Source: Methanomethylovorans hollandica DSM 15978
Lineage (GTDB): Archaea; Halobacteriota; Methanosarcinia; Methanosarcinales; Methanosarcinaceae
Direction of reading: 5' to 3'
Length of the DNA: 64,000 nt
NCBI RefSeq assembly: GCF_000328665.1
Contig: NC_019977.1
Coordinates: forward strand, 1,852,011 to 1,916,010
The notes under the pieces were generated by a model. It saw only the letters and a program-made list of their open reading frames with translations. It was not told where the DNA came from and made no database searches. Positions 7,943 through 16,674 of this stretch are shown one piece after another (within the stretch, counting starts at the first letter, position 1; each line of letters opens with the position of its first letter). The position numbers were made by a program, and so were the translations under genes.

Positions 7943-10543
7943 ATGACAGTTCCAAAGGAATATATCCCTCATGAGGTCGAACCAAAGTGGAAGGAAGCAT
8001 GGGACATGTCCATGTACCATTTTGACTGGGAAGATCATAATAGACCACAGTTCATTATAGATACACCTCCGCCTTATCCCACTGGCAATTTCCATATAGG
8101 GAACTCTCTTAACTGGTGTTACATAGATTTTGTTGCCCGTTACAAGCGCATGTGCGGATACAATGTGATGTTCCCGCAGGGCTGGGACTGCCATGGACTT
8201 CCCACAGAAGTAAAGGTAGAAGAGATACATAATATCACAAAGAATCAAGTGCCAAGGGAAGAGTTCAGGAGAATGTGCCGTGAACTGACGACCAACAACA
8301 TTGCAAAAATGCGCAATACAATGATGAACTTAGGTTTCTCCGTGGACTGGAGCAATGAGTTCGTTACAATGGAACCTGCATATTACTCCAAGACACAGCG
8401 GTCTTTCCGCAGGATGTATGACATGGGCAGGATATACCAGTCCGAGCATCCTGTTAACTGGTGCCCGAGATGTGAAACCGCCATTGCATTTGCAGAAGTG
8501 GAATATGAAGGCAGGAGCACACAGCTTAATTACCTTAATTTTGACAAATTAAAGATAGCCACCACAAGGCCTGAACTTATGGCAGCATGTGTAGCTGTTG
8601 CAATCAATCCTGAAGATGCACGCTACAATGCTCATATCGGAAGCAAGGTAAAGGTTCCCCTCTTCGGACATGAAGTTCCCGTAATAAGTGATAGTGTAGT
8701 AGATCCTGCATTTGGTACGGGTGTCGTGATGATCTGTACCTTCGGTGATAAGCAGGATGTACGCTGGTGGGTGGAACATAAACTTCCCCTGCGCAAGGCC
8801 ATTGATAAGAACGGCCGTATGACAAAAATCGCAGGCAAATATGCAGACATGACTATTCCGGAATGTAAGGAAGCCGTCATAACGGATCTGAAAGCAGAAG
8901 GGTACCTATACGAGCAAAAGGAACTCGAACAGAATGTAGGAATGTGTTGGAGATGTGACACACCCATCGAAATCCTTTCTGAAAAGCAGTGGTTCGTTAA
9001 GATAGATACCAATGATGTCAAAAAAGCTGCCGATGAGATCAACTGGACACCTGAGCACATGAAGGTCAGGCTTGAGAACTGGCTGGGCACCATGGAGTGG
9101 GACTGGTGTATCTCCAGACAGCGTATATTTGCAACTCCTATACCTGTATGGTACTGTAAGGACTGTGGCGAGGTAATGGTGGCAAAAGAAGAGTGGATGC
9201 CCATTGATCCCACCCGGGAATCTCCAAAAGAACCATGCAGTAAATGCGGTAGCACTAATTTTGAGCCAGAGGAAGATGTACTGGACACATGGATGGATTC
9301 TTCCATTACAGTCCAGCATGTTACTGGCTGGCTCACTGATCATAAAAGCAGATTACCTGCCCAATTGAGACCACAGGGCCATGATATCATCCGGACATGG
9401 GCCTTCTATACGATCCTCCGTTCCATGGCACTTGCAGGCAAGCGCCCCTGGGATTCTATCCTTGTGAATGGCATGGTGCTGGGCGAGGATGGCCATAAGA
9501 TGAGCAAATCCCTGGGCAATATAATCCCTCCTGAAGAGGTAATTGAGAAATACAGCGCAGATTCATTCAGACAGTGGGCAGCCATAGGAGGCGCTCCTGG
9601 TTCAGATGTGATGTTCCGCTGGAAAGATGTAGTATCTGCATCACGCTTCTTTGCTAAGATGTGGAGCATATACAGGTTCTCTGTTTCCCACTTCAATGAC
9701 CGGGATACATCCTATGTGCCCACAAAAGAGGAACTTCATATTGTGGATAGATGGTTGCTCGACAAGTTGTACGAACTGATAACTTCAGTAACCTTGAACA
9801 TGGATGCCTGTCAGTTCGATGAGGCTTTTAAATCCATCCGAGGTTTTGCCTGGGAAGTAGTGGCAGACAATTACATCGAACTTGTCAAATCCCGCCTGTA
9901 TGGCACCAATGCAACGGATAGAAAAGCAGCACAATACACACTATACGCAACTATAGAAGTACTTGCAAAATTGCTTGCTCCGTTTGCACCCTTCTTTGCA
10001 GAGGAAATGTATTCAAGACTTGGAACCGGAAGTGTACATATGCAATCCTGGCCAAAGGCAGATGCCTTATGGAAGGATGAAGAGGCCGGTAAAGCCGGAG
10101 AACTTGTTAAAGAGATTGTGAGCAGCGTCAGGAGATATAAATCCGAGCATGGTATTGCCCTTAATGCTCCTTTGAAAGGTCTTGAAATATATGGAGCGCT
10201 CACCGACGTAATGGACATAACAGGTGCAACTAACACACCAGTAGAAGTGATGGTAGGCAACCCTGATTTTGAGCACGTGCCAGTGAATGTCAAGCCTAAC
10301 ATGGGAGTCATCGGCCCAAAATTCAAAGGCCAGGCAAAGGCTATAATCGATGCATTAACGGAAGCTAATCCGAAAAAACTGGTAAGCGAGATGGAACAGA
10401 ATGGGAAGATAAGCCTGCAGACAAAGAGTGGCATTATAGATCTGGCTCCCGAAAGTGTGGAGATAGAAAAAGAAGTGATCTCTGCCGGCAGAGCAGTTGA
10501 TGTGCTGGATGTAAAGGGCATTCCTGTTGTAGTGATCAGGTAA
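7943..10543 (+). CDS. valS: Valyl-tRNA synthetase
   Basis: Class I aminoacyl-tRNA synthetase charging tRNA-Val. The frame is open from 7841, but ATG 7943 ([20 protein letters not shown]) has a Shine-Dalgarno (cggagagtt), matches the family N-terminus and lies after the TATA box. The product is 866 aa. The HIGH-type motif is HIGN at residues 51-54 ([11 protein letters not shown]), followed by [18 protein letters not shown]. The CP1 editing domain has [14 protein letters not shown], zinc-type knuckles are present (CPRC, CWRC), and KMSKS is at residues 519-523. Overall similarity is to archaeal ValRS rather than IleRS. It ends with a small hairpin at 10546-10563. Confidence 0.95.
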   Translation: MTVPKEYIPHEVEPKWKEAWDMSMYHFDWEDHNRPQFIIDTPPPYPTGNFHIGNSLNWCYIDFVARYKRMCGYNVMFPQGWDCHGLPTEVKVEEIHNITKNQVPREEFRRMCRELTTNNIAKMRNTMMNLGFSVDWSNEFVTMEPAYYSKTQRSFRRMYDMGRIYQSEHPVNWCPRCETAIAFAEVEYEGRSTQLNYLNFDKLKIATTRPELMAACVAVAINPEDARYNAHIGSKVKVPLFGHEVPVISDSVVDPAFGTGVVMICTFGDKQDVRWWVEHKLPLRKAIDKNGRMTKIAGKYADMTIPECKEAVITDLKAEGYLYEQKELEQNVGMCWRCDTPIEILSEKQWFVKIDTNDVKKAADEINWTPEHMKVRLENWLGTMEWDWCISRQRIFATPIPVWYCKDCGEVMVAKEEWMPIDPTRESPKEPCSKCGSTNFEPEEDVLDTWMDSSITVQHVTGWLTDHKSRLPAQLRPQGHDIIRTWAFYTILRSMALAGKRPWDSILVNGMVLGEDGHKMSKSLGNIIPPEEVIEKYSADSFRQWAAIGGAPGSDVMFRWKDVVSASRFFAKMWSIYRFSVSHFNDRDTSYVPTKEELHIVDRWLLDKLYELITSVTLNMDACQFDEAFKSIRGFAWEVVADNYIELVKSRLYGTNATDRKAAQYTLYATIEVLAKLLAPFAPFFAEEMYSRLGTGSVHMQSWPKADALWKDEEAGKAGELVKEIVSSVRRYKSEHGIALNAPLKGLEIYGALTDVMDITGATNTPVEVMVGNPDFEHVPVNVKPNMGVIGPKFKGQAKAIIDALTEANPKKLVSEMEQNGKISLQTKSGIIDLAPESVEIEKEVISAGRAVDVLDVKGIPVVVIR

Positions 10544-10545
10544 GA

Positions 10546-10563
10546 AGGGAGATCTTACTCCCT
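10546..10563 (+). terminator. Hairpin after valS
   Basis: AGGGAG, loop ATCTTA, CTCCCT makes a perfect 6-bp stem that starts just after the valS stop codon. No long T-run follows, so it may act as an mRNA end-protector or a weak terminator. Confidence 0.4.
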
Positions 10564-10630
10564 ATACGTAATCTTTAATTGTGCTGTTGCGTTATGATAT
10601 TAATCACTGGAGAATAAGCCAGGTGGTCCC

Positions 10631-11116
10631 TTGAAGATCAGAGGAAGGATACAACTCAGGAAATCTGCCAAAAATAAACTGCTCGATAACCTCATATCCA
10701 TGTATGGGGACACAGTAGTGCAGAAGGTAGCATCGTACAAATTCGAGCATGCTGATGCAGGTGACACATCTGTGATCCTTATAGACGGGAAAGTGCTATT
10801 ATTTGCAGTAGACGATATCTATTTCCCAACAGTGCGAGGTGTTATAGAGCTGGCCATTGAGAAGAATACAGTGGTAGTGGATTCTGGTGCCGTACGCTTT
10901 GTAGTGAATGGTGCAGACGTGATGAGCCCTGGAATTGTCCATGCAGATGAGAACATTCTGCAAGGGGATCCTGTGATCGTAAAAGAAGAGAAATATGGCA
11001 AGCCTCTTGCCATTGGCAAGGCACTGATCCCTGGAAAGGACATGATTTCAGATTCTGGGAAAGCTGTGAAATCTTTGCATCATGTAGGTGATGAGATATG
11101 GAATATCGAAATGTAA
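10631..11116 (+). CDS. PUA-domain RNA-binding protein (MCT-1-like)
   Basis: A 161-aa archaeal protein with a C-terminal PUA domain (residues about 80-155: NTVVVDSGAVRFVVNGADVM, then SPGIVHADENILQGDPVIV, then GKPLAIGKALIPG) and an N-terminal pre-PUA region. This is the architecture of eukaryotic MCT-1/DENR-like and archaeal arCOG PUA proteins linked to ribosomes or RNA modification. The exact substrate is unknown. The start is TTG 10631, seven bases after the Shine-Dalgarno-like aggtgg at 10621-10626. It stands alone between valS and sepF. Confidence 0.85.
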   Translation: MKIRGRIQLRKSAKNKLLDNLISMYGDTVVQKVASYKFEHADAGDTSVILIDGKVLLFAVDDIYFPTVRGVIELAIEKNTVVVDSGAVRFVVNGADVMSPGIVHADENILQGDPVIVKEEKYGKPLAIGKALIPGKDMISDSGKAVKSLHHVGDEIWNIEM

Positions 11117-11149
11117 TTTTAGAGGCACAATAATTAAAATATATGGTTG

Positions 11150-11162
11150 TTCTTATAAATAA
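11150..11162 (+). promoter_or_regulatory. Probable TATA box of sepF-ZPR1
   Basis: The sequence cttataaataat in an A/T-rich gap. Initiation near 11183 would leave a leader of about 65 nt before the sepF ATG at 11249. Nothing more specific is visible in this leader. Confidence 0.45.
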
Positions 11163-11248
11163 TGAAGATGCTAAATCAGTAGGAGATATTTTTAACTGGA
11201 TCAGTCCAATAATAAAATAAGTACTGTAAAAGATAAAGGGTGCATGTT

Positions 11249-11629
11249 ATGGCAAAATTAATGGATAAGTTTTTTGGCGTAAGTAAAAGATCGCCTACGG
11301 GTGAAGACGAGTTCACTGAGCTTGATCTGAGCAAATATGAAGAAGTAACAGGAGAGGAGCCTGCAGAAACATATGTAAGAGTGGCAGAACTTACAAACCT
11401 GAATGATCTGGCTTTGCTCAAGAAAGAAGTGTATGAGGGAAATATCCTAATGATAGACATATCCACCATCAAGAACGATAAACTTATGTTGGACAGGGCT
11501 CTGAAGGACCTGAAAGATGTTGTCGTGGATGTCCATGGAGATATAGCTGGGCTTAAAGAAGACCAGGTTCTGGTAACCCCTACCGGGATAAAGATCGATC
11601 GTTCAAAGATAGTTGGTGGAAGATATTGA
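11249..11629 (+). CDS. sepF: Archaeal SepF cell-division protein
   Basis: Membrane anchor for FtsZ at the division site. ATG 11249 is preferred over the in-frame GTG at 11240, because the Shine-Dalgarno aaaggg ends eight bases before the ATG. The 126-aa product starts with a short amphipathic helix (MAKLMDKFFGVSKR) typical of SepF membrane targeting. An acidic linker and the compact SepF domain (ETYVRVAELTNLNDLALLKK through DRSKIVGGRY) follow. The stop codon overlaps the TTG start of the zinc-finger gene (ttga, 11626-11629), implying coupled translation. Confidence 0.9.
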   Translation: MAKLMDKFFGVSKRSPTGEDEFTELDLSKYEEVTGEEPAETYVRVAELTNLNDLALLKKEVYEGNILMIDISTIKNDKLMLDRALKDLKDVVVDVHGDIAGLKEDQVLVTPTGIKIDRSKIVGGRY

Positions 11630-12261
11630 CAGGTGATGGTCCACAGGCAGCATTCGTTACCCGTACGCAGTGTCCTCTCTGCCACAAAGAAATCATAATG
11701 AATTGGGAGAGAGATGAGATCCCATATTTCGGGGATGTCATGTACATTACGGCGTGCTGCGACTGTAGTTTTCGTTTCACTGACACAATGATCCTGTCCC
11801 AGAAAGAACCTGTCCGATACGAATTTGTCGTTGAAGGGTCTGAAGACCTTTATGCTAAGGTCGTGCGTTCTACTTCAGGGACGATAAAGGTTCCTGAACT
11901 GGGAATAATTGTGGAGCCTGGTTCTATCTCGGAATCATACATAACTAACATCGAAGGTGTGCTTGACCGGATACTGGGGGTTGTGATCACTGCAACAAAA
12001 TGGGTGGCAGATGAGCCGGAAAAATATGAGCGCGGCCTTCAGTTACAGGAAATGATACATGAAGCTGTAGATGGCAAAAGGAAACTTACCGTGATCATAG
12101 AGGATCCTTTGGGCAACAGTGCCATAATATCCGAAAAAGCCGTATCTTCCAAGCTTACTCAGGAACAGGCACGTAAGCTTAAAACTGGCATGATAGTTTT
12201 CGATGCAGAGAGTGCTGAGATCGAAATGGACGCATGTGATGAAGACATGATAGGAAATTGA
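11626..12261 (+). CDS. ZPR1-type zinc-finger protein
   Basis: A 211-aa archaeal homologue of the eukaryotic ZPR1 zinc-finger domain, which in eukaryotes acts with translation factor eEF1A. The archaeal role is not settled. Cysteines CPLC (near residue 16) and CCDC (near 44), separated by an NWERDEIPYFGDV-type hairpin, form the zinc ribbon. The A-domain follows (RSTSGTIKVPELGIIVEPGS) and is typical of the family. The start is TTG 11626 within the ttga overlap with sepF. A single ZPR1 module is present, against two in eukaryotes. Confidence 0.88.
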   Translation: MTGDGPQAAFVTRTQCPLCHKEIIMNWERDEIPYFGDVMYITACCDCSFRFTDTMILSQKEPVRYEFVVEGSEDLYAKVVRSTSGTIKVPELGIIVEPGSISESYITNIEGVLDRILGVVITATKWVADEPEKYERGLQLQEMIHEAVDGKRKLTVIIEDPLGNSAIISEKAVSSKLTQEQARKLKTGMIVFDAESAEIEMDACDEDMIGN

Positions 12262-12306
12262 TTATCTATCAGTTCCATCACTACAATTAAAATTATGGGG
12301 ATCAAC

Positions 12307-13062
12307 ATGGAAGGCGAAAGGACAGAGAGACCCACAATGCCTTTAATAGGCGATATAGCACCTGGCTTTCAGGCGAGGACAACAAAAGGAAGGATCAACT
12401 TCCCTGAAGACTACAAAGGAAAGTGGGTCATCCTCTTCAGTCATCCGGCAGACTTTACTCCTGTATGCACCACAGAGTTTATCAAATGTGCAACAATGCA
12501 GGAGGAGTTCAGGCAGCTTAATACTGAACTTATTGGTCTTTCCATTGATAGTTTATATTCTCACATCTCATGGCTCGCTGCTATCAAAGAAAAGATAGAG
12601 TACAAAGGGTTGAAAGGGATAGATATCGATTTTCCGATAATTGAAGATGTGAGCATGGAAATTGCGGGCAAATATGGTATGATCCATCCCCGAGCTTCCT
12701 ATACGCCCGAGGAAATTCTTGAAAAATTGGAGACTACGAGTGGTTCTTTCCATTTCATGGAGTCTAGCACAGAAACGGTAAGAGCAGTATTTATCATCGA
12801 CCCCAGGGCCAAGATAAGGGCAATGTTTTATTACCCATTCTCCAACGGCAGGAACATGGGAGAGATCAAGCGCCTGCTTGTAGCAATGCAGGTATCTGAC
12901 AAACATAATGTACAAACCCCTGAGAACTGGCATCCCGGAGAAGATGTGATTCTTCCAAACCCAGTATCATGGGATATGGCAAAGGAAAGGCTTCAGAAGG
13001 GTGAAGATGGCACCAGGTGCGGAGATTGGTTCCTCTGCATGAAAAAAGATTCTGAAAAATGA
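12307..13062 (+). CDS. Peroxiredoxin (archaeal Prx6-like)
   Basis: Thiol peroxidase that reduces hydrogen and alkyl peroxides. ATG 12307 (MEGERTERPTMP) is chosen over ATG 12295 because ggggatc lies just before it and nothing Shine-Dalgarno-like precedes 12295. The product is 251 aa. The peroxidatic cysteine is Cys54 in HPADFTPVCTTEF. The C-terminal CGDWFLC pair matches the two extra cysteines of archaeal Prx6-type enzymes that resolve the sulfenate. It is probably the partner of the superoxide reductase in oxidative defence. The upstream ZPR1 gene ends 45 bp before it. Confidence 0.93.
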   Translation: MEGERTERPTMPLIGDIAPGFQARTTKGRINFPEDYKGKWVILFSHPADFTPVCTTEFIKCATMQEEFRQLNTELIGLSIDSLYSHISWLAAIKEKIEYKGLKGIDIDFPIIEDVSMEIAGKYGMIHPRASYTPEEILEKLETTSGSFHFMESSTETVRAVFIIDPRAKIRAMFYYPFSNGRNMGEIKRLLVAMQVSDKHNVQTPENWHPGEDVILPNPVSWDMAKERLQKGEDGTRCGDWFLCMKKDSEK

Positions 13063-13168
13063 ACTGTGGTTTTTGCAGGTCCTCAACCGCCGGATGCGAT
13101 CCTGAGAAGGAAATGCCTATAAACAATGCATCTGTTTATACCTGAAGATCAAGATAGCAGGTGACCTC

Positions 13169-14605
13169 ATGACAGAAAAGGAGAAAGAAGCGACCCTTCC
13201 TTCAAAGAAGGATTTTAGTGAATGGTACAATGAACTCTTACGAATAGCTGAAATAATGGATGTGCGCTATCCTGTAAAAGGCCTTTACGTATGGTATCCG
13301 TTTGGTTTTACGATTCGGAAAAACGTTTATAACATAATAAGGGAACTATTGGACAAGGATCATATGGAAACAATGTTCCCGCTTCTTATACCTGAAAATG
13401 AGTTCATGAAAGAGGCGGAGCACATAAAGGGCTTTGAGGATGAAGTATATTGGGTCACTCACGGTGGTACATCTCCACTGGATGTGAAACTTGCCCTGCG
13501 GCCTACAAGCGAGACTGCTATTTATCCTATGTACAAATTGTGGGTGCGCTCCCATGCTGACCTGCCTCTGAAATTATATCAGATAGTTAACACTTTCAGA
13601 TACGAGACAAAACATACCCGTCCTCTTATAAGGTTAAGGGAGATAACCTCTTTCAAAGAGGCGCACACCGTACATGCTACCTGGCAAGAGGCTGCTGAAC
13701 AAGTAGATGAGGCTATAAAGATATATATAGAGTTCTATTATAGGCTGGCAGTGCCTGTGCTTGCTTCTAAGCGCCCGGACTGGGACAAGTTCCCGGGAGC
13801 TGATTATACCATAGCTGTAGATGCATTGATGCCTGACGGCAAGACCTTACAGGTAGGGACAGCTCATCATCTTGGCGATAACTTTGCCAGGACTTTCGAC
13901 ATAAAGTACGAGAATCCGGCAGGAGAACAGGTATATGCTCACCAGACATGTTATGGCGTTTCAGAGCGCTCTATAGCTGCACTGATATCCATACACGGTG
14001 ATGATAAAGGACTTGTATTACCTCCTGAAGTGGCTCCTATACAGGTGGTGATCATACCTATAGTGTTCAAGGATTCATCTGATGTGATCCAGGCATGTGA
14101 AAAAGTACAGCAACTTCTGCAGGATGCAGGGATCCGTGTAAAAATTGATCTGAGTGACGATCGTCCCGGGGCTAAGTATTATAGATGGGAAATGAAAGGT
14201 GTGCCACTGAGACTGGAGATAGGCCCCCGAGATCTAAAGAATGGTGTTGCTGTGCTGGTTCGTAGAGATACCGGAGAAAAAAGACAGGTACCTCTGGAAA
14301 ACATAAGCCATGAATCAAAAGAGACATTAAAGGTCATTCAGTCCACCCTCTTTGAGAAAGCGGTCGCAGATATGCAGGCACGCATATTTGTTTGCTCTAC
14401 TCTTGAAGATGTCAATGAGAAATTATCTGAGGGTATAGCACTCCTTCCATGGTGTGGCGATAAGGCATGTGGTTTGCAGATAGAAGAGGAGATCGGTGCA
14501 GGCATTTTGGGCATACCCACCGATCAGGAAGAGGGCCATAAGGGGCATTGCCCCGTCTGTGGCAAAGATGCAAGTGTAAAAGTTTATGTAGCAAGGAAAT
14601 ATTGA
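13169..14605 (+). CDS. proS: Prolyl-tRNA synthetase (archaeal/eukaryotic type)
   Basis: Class II synthetase for tRNA-Pro. It is 478 aa and lacks the bacterial insertion domain, the archaeal architecture. Motif 2 ([19 protein letters not shown]), the [14 protein letters not shown] segment and motif 3 region ([26 protein letters not shown]) are clear. The C-terminal zinc-binding domain is present ([18 protein letters not shown]) and the chain ends in a tyrosine (VYVARKY), as in its family. The start ATG has gcaggtgacctc just upstream. Confidence 0.96.
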   Translation: MTEKEKEATLPSKKDFSEWYNELLRIAEIMDVRYPVKGLYVWYPFGFTIRKNVYNIIRELLDKDHMETMFPLLIPENEFMKEAEHIKGFEDEVYWVTHGGTSPLDVKLALRPTSETAIYPMYKLWVRSHADLPLKLYQIVNTFRYETKHTRPLIRLREITSFKEAHTVHATWQEAAEQVDEAIKIYIEFYYRLAVPVLASKRPDWDKFPGADYTIAVDALMPDGKTLQVGTAHHLGDNFARTFDIKYENPAGEQVYAHQTCYGVSERSIAALISIHGDDKGLVLPPEVAPIQVVIIPIVFKDSSDVIQACEKVQQLLQDAGIRVKIDLSDDRPGAKYYRWEMKGVPLRLEIGPRDLKNGVAVLVRRDTGEKRQVPLENISHESKETLKVIQSTLFEKAVADMQARIFVCSTLEDVNEKLSEGIALLPWCGDKACGLQIEEEIGAGILGIPTDQEEGHKGHCPVCGKDASVKVYVARKY

Positions 14606-14644
14606 TCCCTGCAACTTACTTTTTACTGAAAAAGAGGGTGTATC

Positions 14645-15709
14645 ATGGAAGGACCATCACCAGAAAATATAAAAATGCCTGAAAGGCCATTGTTCCTGTG
14701 CGTATTGGCAAATACTGAAACGGCTTACATTGAAGGCCTTTCTGCTGCCGGGAAGACAGCAAAACTAACAGACTATACACCGCCTGGGGATGCCGAGGTG
14801 CTGGAGACCGGCATGGTGGTGGATGTACCTATTCTGCCCATGACGCCGCCTTATGACACGCCTACACCTGCGCTTATTACCCGGGTTGCGCTGGATATGA
14901 CCGGTGTGCCACACATGCTTGTAAATGCAGGACTGAAGACCCTGCCTGCTAAAACAGTGCCTCTGAGAGACATTGGAGGAGCACCTGGAAAAGATATACG
15001 GGAAGCTATAGCCGTCCCTGATGCACAGGGTATCTTCGAACGTGGTTTTATTCTGGGCAGGGAACTAAAGGATAAATATGACTTTGTCATGATCGGCGAA
15101 AGTATACCTGCGGGTACCACTACTGCCAATGCGGTCCTGGCAGCCCTTGGTTATGATGGAAATGTAAGCAGTAGTGCATCCACCAATCCCCTTGAACTTA
15201 AAAAACAGGTTATAAATGAAGCTCTGGCCTCTTCCGGCATAAAACCTGGCGATCTTCGTAACGATCCTATGGAAGCGATCAAATGCGTGGGCGATCCTAT
15301 GATGGCAGCAGTTGCGGGGATAGCCACAGGGCTTGAAGATATGCCTGTGATCCTTGCAGGTGGCACTCAGATGGCAGCAGTTTTTGCCGTGATCAAACAT
15401 CTTGGATATGAGACAGATAACATCACTATTGTAACAACTTGCTATGTCATGAATGACACTTCAGCTCACTTTGCCACAATTACGGACAAACTGGATGCAA
15501 AAGCATATGCAACTGACCCTGGATTTGGTCAATCACGCCTGCAGGGCCTCAGACAATATGAAGCCGGATTCGTAAAAGAAGGAGTTGGTGCAGGCGGAGC
15601 TATATACCTTACACAGATGTTCGGCATCCCTATAGAAAAGCTGAGAGCTGAGATAGAATTGCTCTGTGAGAAACTCTCAAAATATGGGGATATTGAGAGA
15701 GTAAAGTGA
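14645..15709 (+). CDS. CobT-like nicotinate-nucleotide phosphoribosyltransferase (UPF0284)
   Basis: A 354-aa archaeal member of the nicotinate-nucleotide:dimethylbenzimidazole phosphoribosyltransferase fold (the TIGR00303/UPF0284 group), thought to activate the lower-ligand base of cobamides. Typical segments are MIGESIPAGTTTANAVLAAL, a VGDPMMAAVAGIATGL run and ILAGGTQMAAVFAVIK. Methanogens need cobamides for methyltransferases, and cobA is in the same window although not adjacent. The Shine-Dalgarno is gagggtg (14634-14640), five bases before the ATG. The true in vivo base is not evident from sequence. Confidence 0.85.
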   Translation: MEGPSPENIKMPERPLFLCVLANTETAYIEGLSAAGKTAKLTDYTPPGDAEVLETGMVVDVPILPMTPPYDTPTPALITRVALDMTGVPHMLVNAGLKTLPAKTVPLRDIGGAPGKDIREAIAVPDAQGIFERGFILGRELKDKYDFVMIGESIPAGTTTANAVLAALGYDGNVSSSASTNPLELKKQVINEALASSGIKPGDLRNDPMEAIKCVGDPMMAAVAGIATGLEDMPVILAGGTQMAAVFAVIKHLGYETDNITIVTTCYVMNDTSAHFATITDKLDAKAYATDPGFGQSRLQGLRQYEAGFVKEGVGAGGAIYLTQMFGIPIEKLRAEIELLCEKLSKYGDIERVK

Positions 15710-15829
15710 AGAAGATCAAAAATAGAGTTATGTGGACCTGATACATCCACATTTAATAGGGTATTTAAATACATTTGAGTATATAAAATGCTTGTTCATT
15801 ACTGTTTGGAAAAATTGGTATAATTTGTT

Positions 15830-15863
15830 TTGTGAGCCTGTCTTGATCTTCAGACGCTCACAA
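15830..15863. repeat. Two-part inverted repeat (possible terminator or small RNA)
   Basis: TTGTGAGC (15830-15837) pairs perfectly with GCTCACAA (15856-15863). Inside, after a two-base bulge, GTCT (15840-15843) pairs with AGAC (15852-15855) around an eight-base loop. That makes a 12-bp stem in otherwise A/T-rich DNA, 120 bp after the CobT-like gene. Confidence 0.5.
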
Positions 15864-16129
15864 TTCAATAATGAGGGGATTTTGATTAACCTCCTTTTTA
15901 ATCGATTACTTATATACATTATATAAGACATTTTTTAGAAAATGTAATCTCATTACACATCTTGTACCCTCCATCACACTTTATGGAATTATACTGGCTT
16001 TCTTGAATACTATTTAGTAAATTAGTGTTATTTTACACATATACCTTGATTTGAAAAATAAAGATCAAAAAAGAAAAAATAGATTATCTCTAACTATCAG
16101 TCAGATAAATCCGAATTTCCATCACCGAT

Positions 16130-16140
16130 AGATATATCAC
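16130..16140 (+). promoter_or_regulatory. Probable TATA box of tRNA-Trp
   Basis: The sequence agatatatcac is centred about 40 bp before the tRNA. Initiation near 16160 gives a pre-tRNA 5' leader of about 14 nt. Confidence 0.45.
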
Positions 16141-16173
16141 TGATAAGATGTATTCTGGGGGATACACCTATCT

Positions 16174-16361
16174 GGGGTTGTGGCCTAGCCCGGCATGGCG
16201 ACGGGCTCCAGCGGATAGATGATGAACAACGGGTCTACTGAGATCTGCCCGACGGGGCTGATTGGTGAGGAGCCGTTGGAGCACTGATATGTGCTCAGAA
16301 TGCTGAAAAGCATTTGTTCGGAGAGACCCGTCGATCGTGAGTTCAAATCTCACCAACCCCA
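16174..16361 (+). tRNA. tRNA-Trp(CCA) with a 114-nt intron
   Basis: The acceptor strands GGGGTTG (16174-16180) and CAACCCC (16354-16360) pair, with discriminator A at 16361. The T-arm is GTGAGTTCAAATCTCAC, and anticodon CCA is at 16208-16210. The anticodon stem ACGGG (16201-16205) pairs with CCCGT (16327-16331) only once 16212-16325 is removed. The splice sites form a textbook bulge-helix-bulge. The outer stem is the anticodon stem. The 4-bp centre is CTCC (16206-16209) with GGAG (16320-16323). Three-base bulges AGC and AGA flank it, followed by the inner stem from GGATA (16213-16217). CCA is not encoded. A T-run follows at 16363-16367. Confidence 0.96.
16212..16325 (+). ncRNA. C/D-box guide RNA in the tRNA-Trp intron
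   Basis: The intron contains box C atgatga (16219-16225), D' ctga (16238-16241), a C'-like tgattgg (16259-16265) and D ctga (16284-16287). Upstream of D', 16229-16236 pairs with 16324-16331, and the fifth base from the box (G16233) faces C16327, tRNA position 39. Upstream of D, 16273-16282 pairs with 16205-16214 with one G-U, and the fifth base (G16279) faces C16208, position 34. By the N+5 rule it directs 2'-O-methylation of C34 and C39 of its own tRNA. This is the known euryarchaeal arrangement, although position 39 is U in the haloarchaeal case I recall. Confidence 0.93.
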
Positions 16362-16674
16362 CTTTTTATAAGATATACCGTTTAGAAAAGCTATTTATAG
16401 TTGCCATAAAATATTTATTGTTTTTGAGCTTGTAGATGACACGATGCTTATATACTTATTGAAATATATATTGAATTTATGAGGGAATTAGATGAACAAA
16501 GGATGGATAATGGCATGTATGAAAATAAAATGTCCAAAGAGACAGGTGTTAAGGTCTTTGAAAAAGAGGCATACAAACATAGTATGTGCTGCAAAGGGGA
16601 TTTTACATTCGACAATGCAAATCCAAAAAGACTATATATTCTTCCCTTAATAACAAATTTTAGGATAGTATACC
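16362..16674. other. Gap between tRNA-Trp and response regulator
   Basis: About 310 bp. It holds the tRNA terminator T-run, a TATA-like ttatata at 16448-16454 and an ATG-initiated 69-codon frame (16479-16688). That frame starts about where the TATA box would place the transcript start and overlaps the next gene by 14 bp. The predicted peptide has no recognisable domain and the segment may simply be the response-regulator leader. Confidence 0.4.

Larger units (their letters stand above)
15710..16173. other. A/T-rich intergenic region upstream of tRNA-Trp
   Basis: About 460 bp without a credible gene. The small open frames on both strands here show no start signals or recognisable motifs. It contains a strong inverted repeat at 15830-15863, a small hairpin CATTTT/AAAATG at about 15932-15947, and the probable tRNA-Trp promoter at 16130-16140. 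Confidence 0.6.

Noticed and set aside
9871-10521. 216-codon frame antisense to valS
   Set aside because: Ser/Pro/Ala-rich composition typical of an antisense shadow of a conserved gene.
15728-15931. Overlapping small frames on both strands after the CobT-like gene
   Set aside because: Low-complexity A/T-driven frames crossing the inverted repeat, without Shine-Dalgarno or conserved motifs.
16168-16362. Minus-strand frame across the tRNA-Trp gene
   Set aside because: Chance frame in the antisense of a structural RNA.
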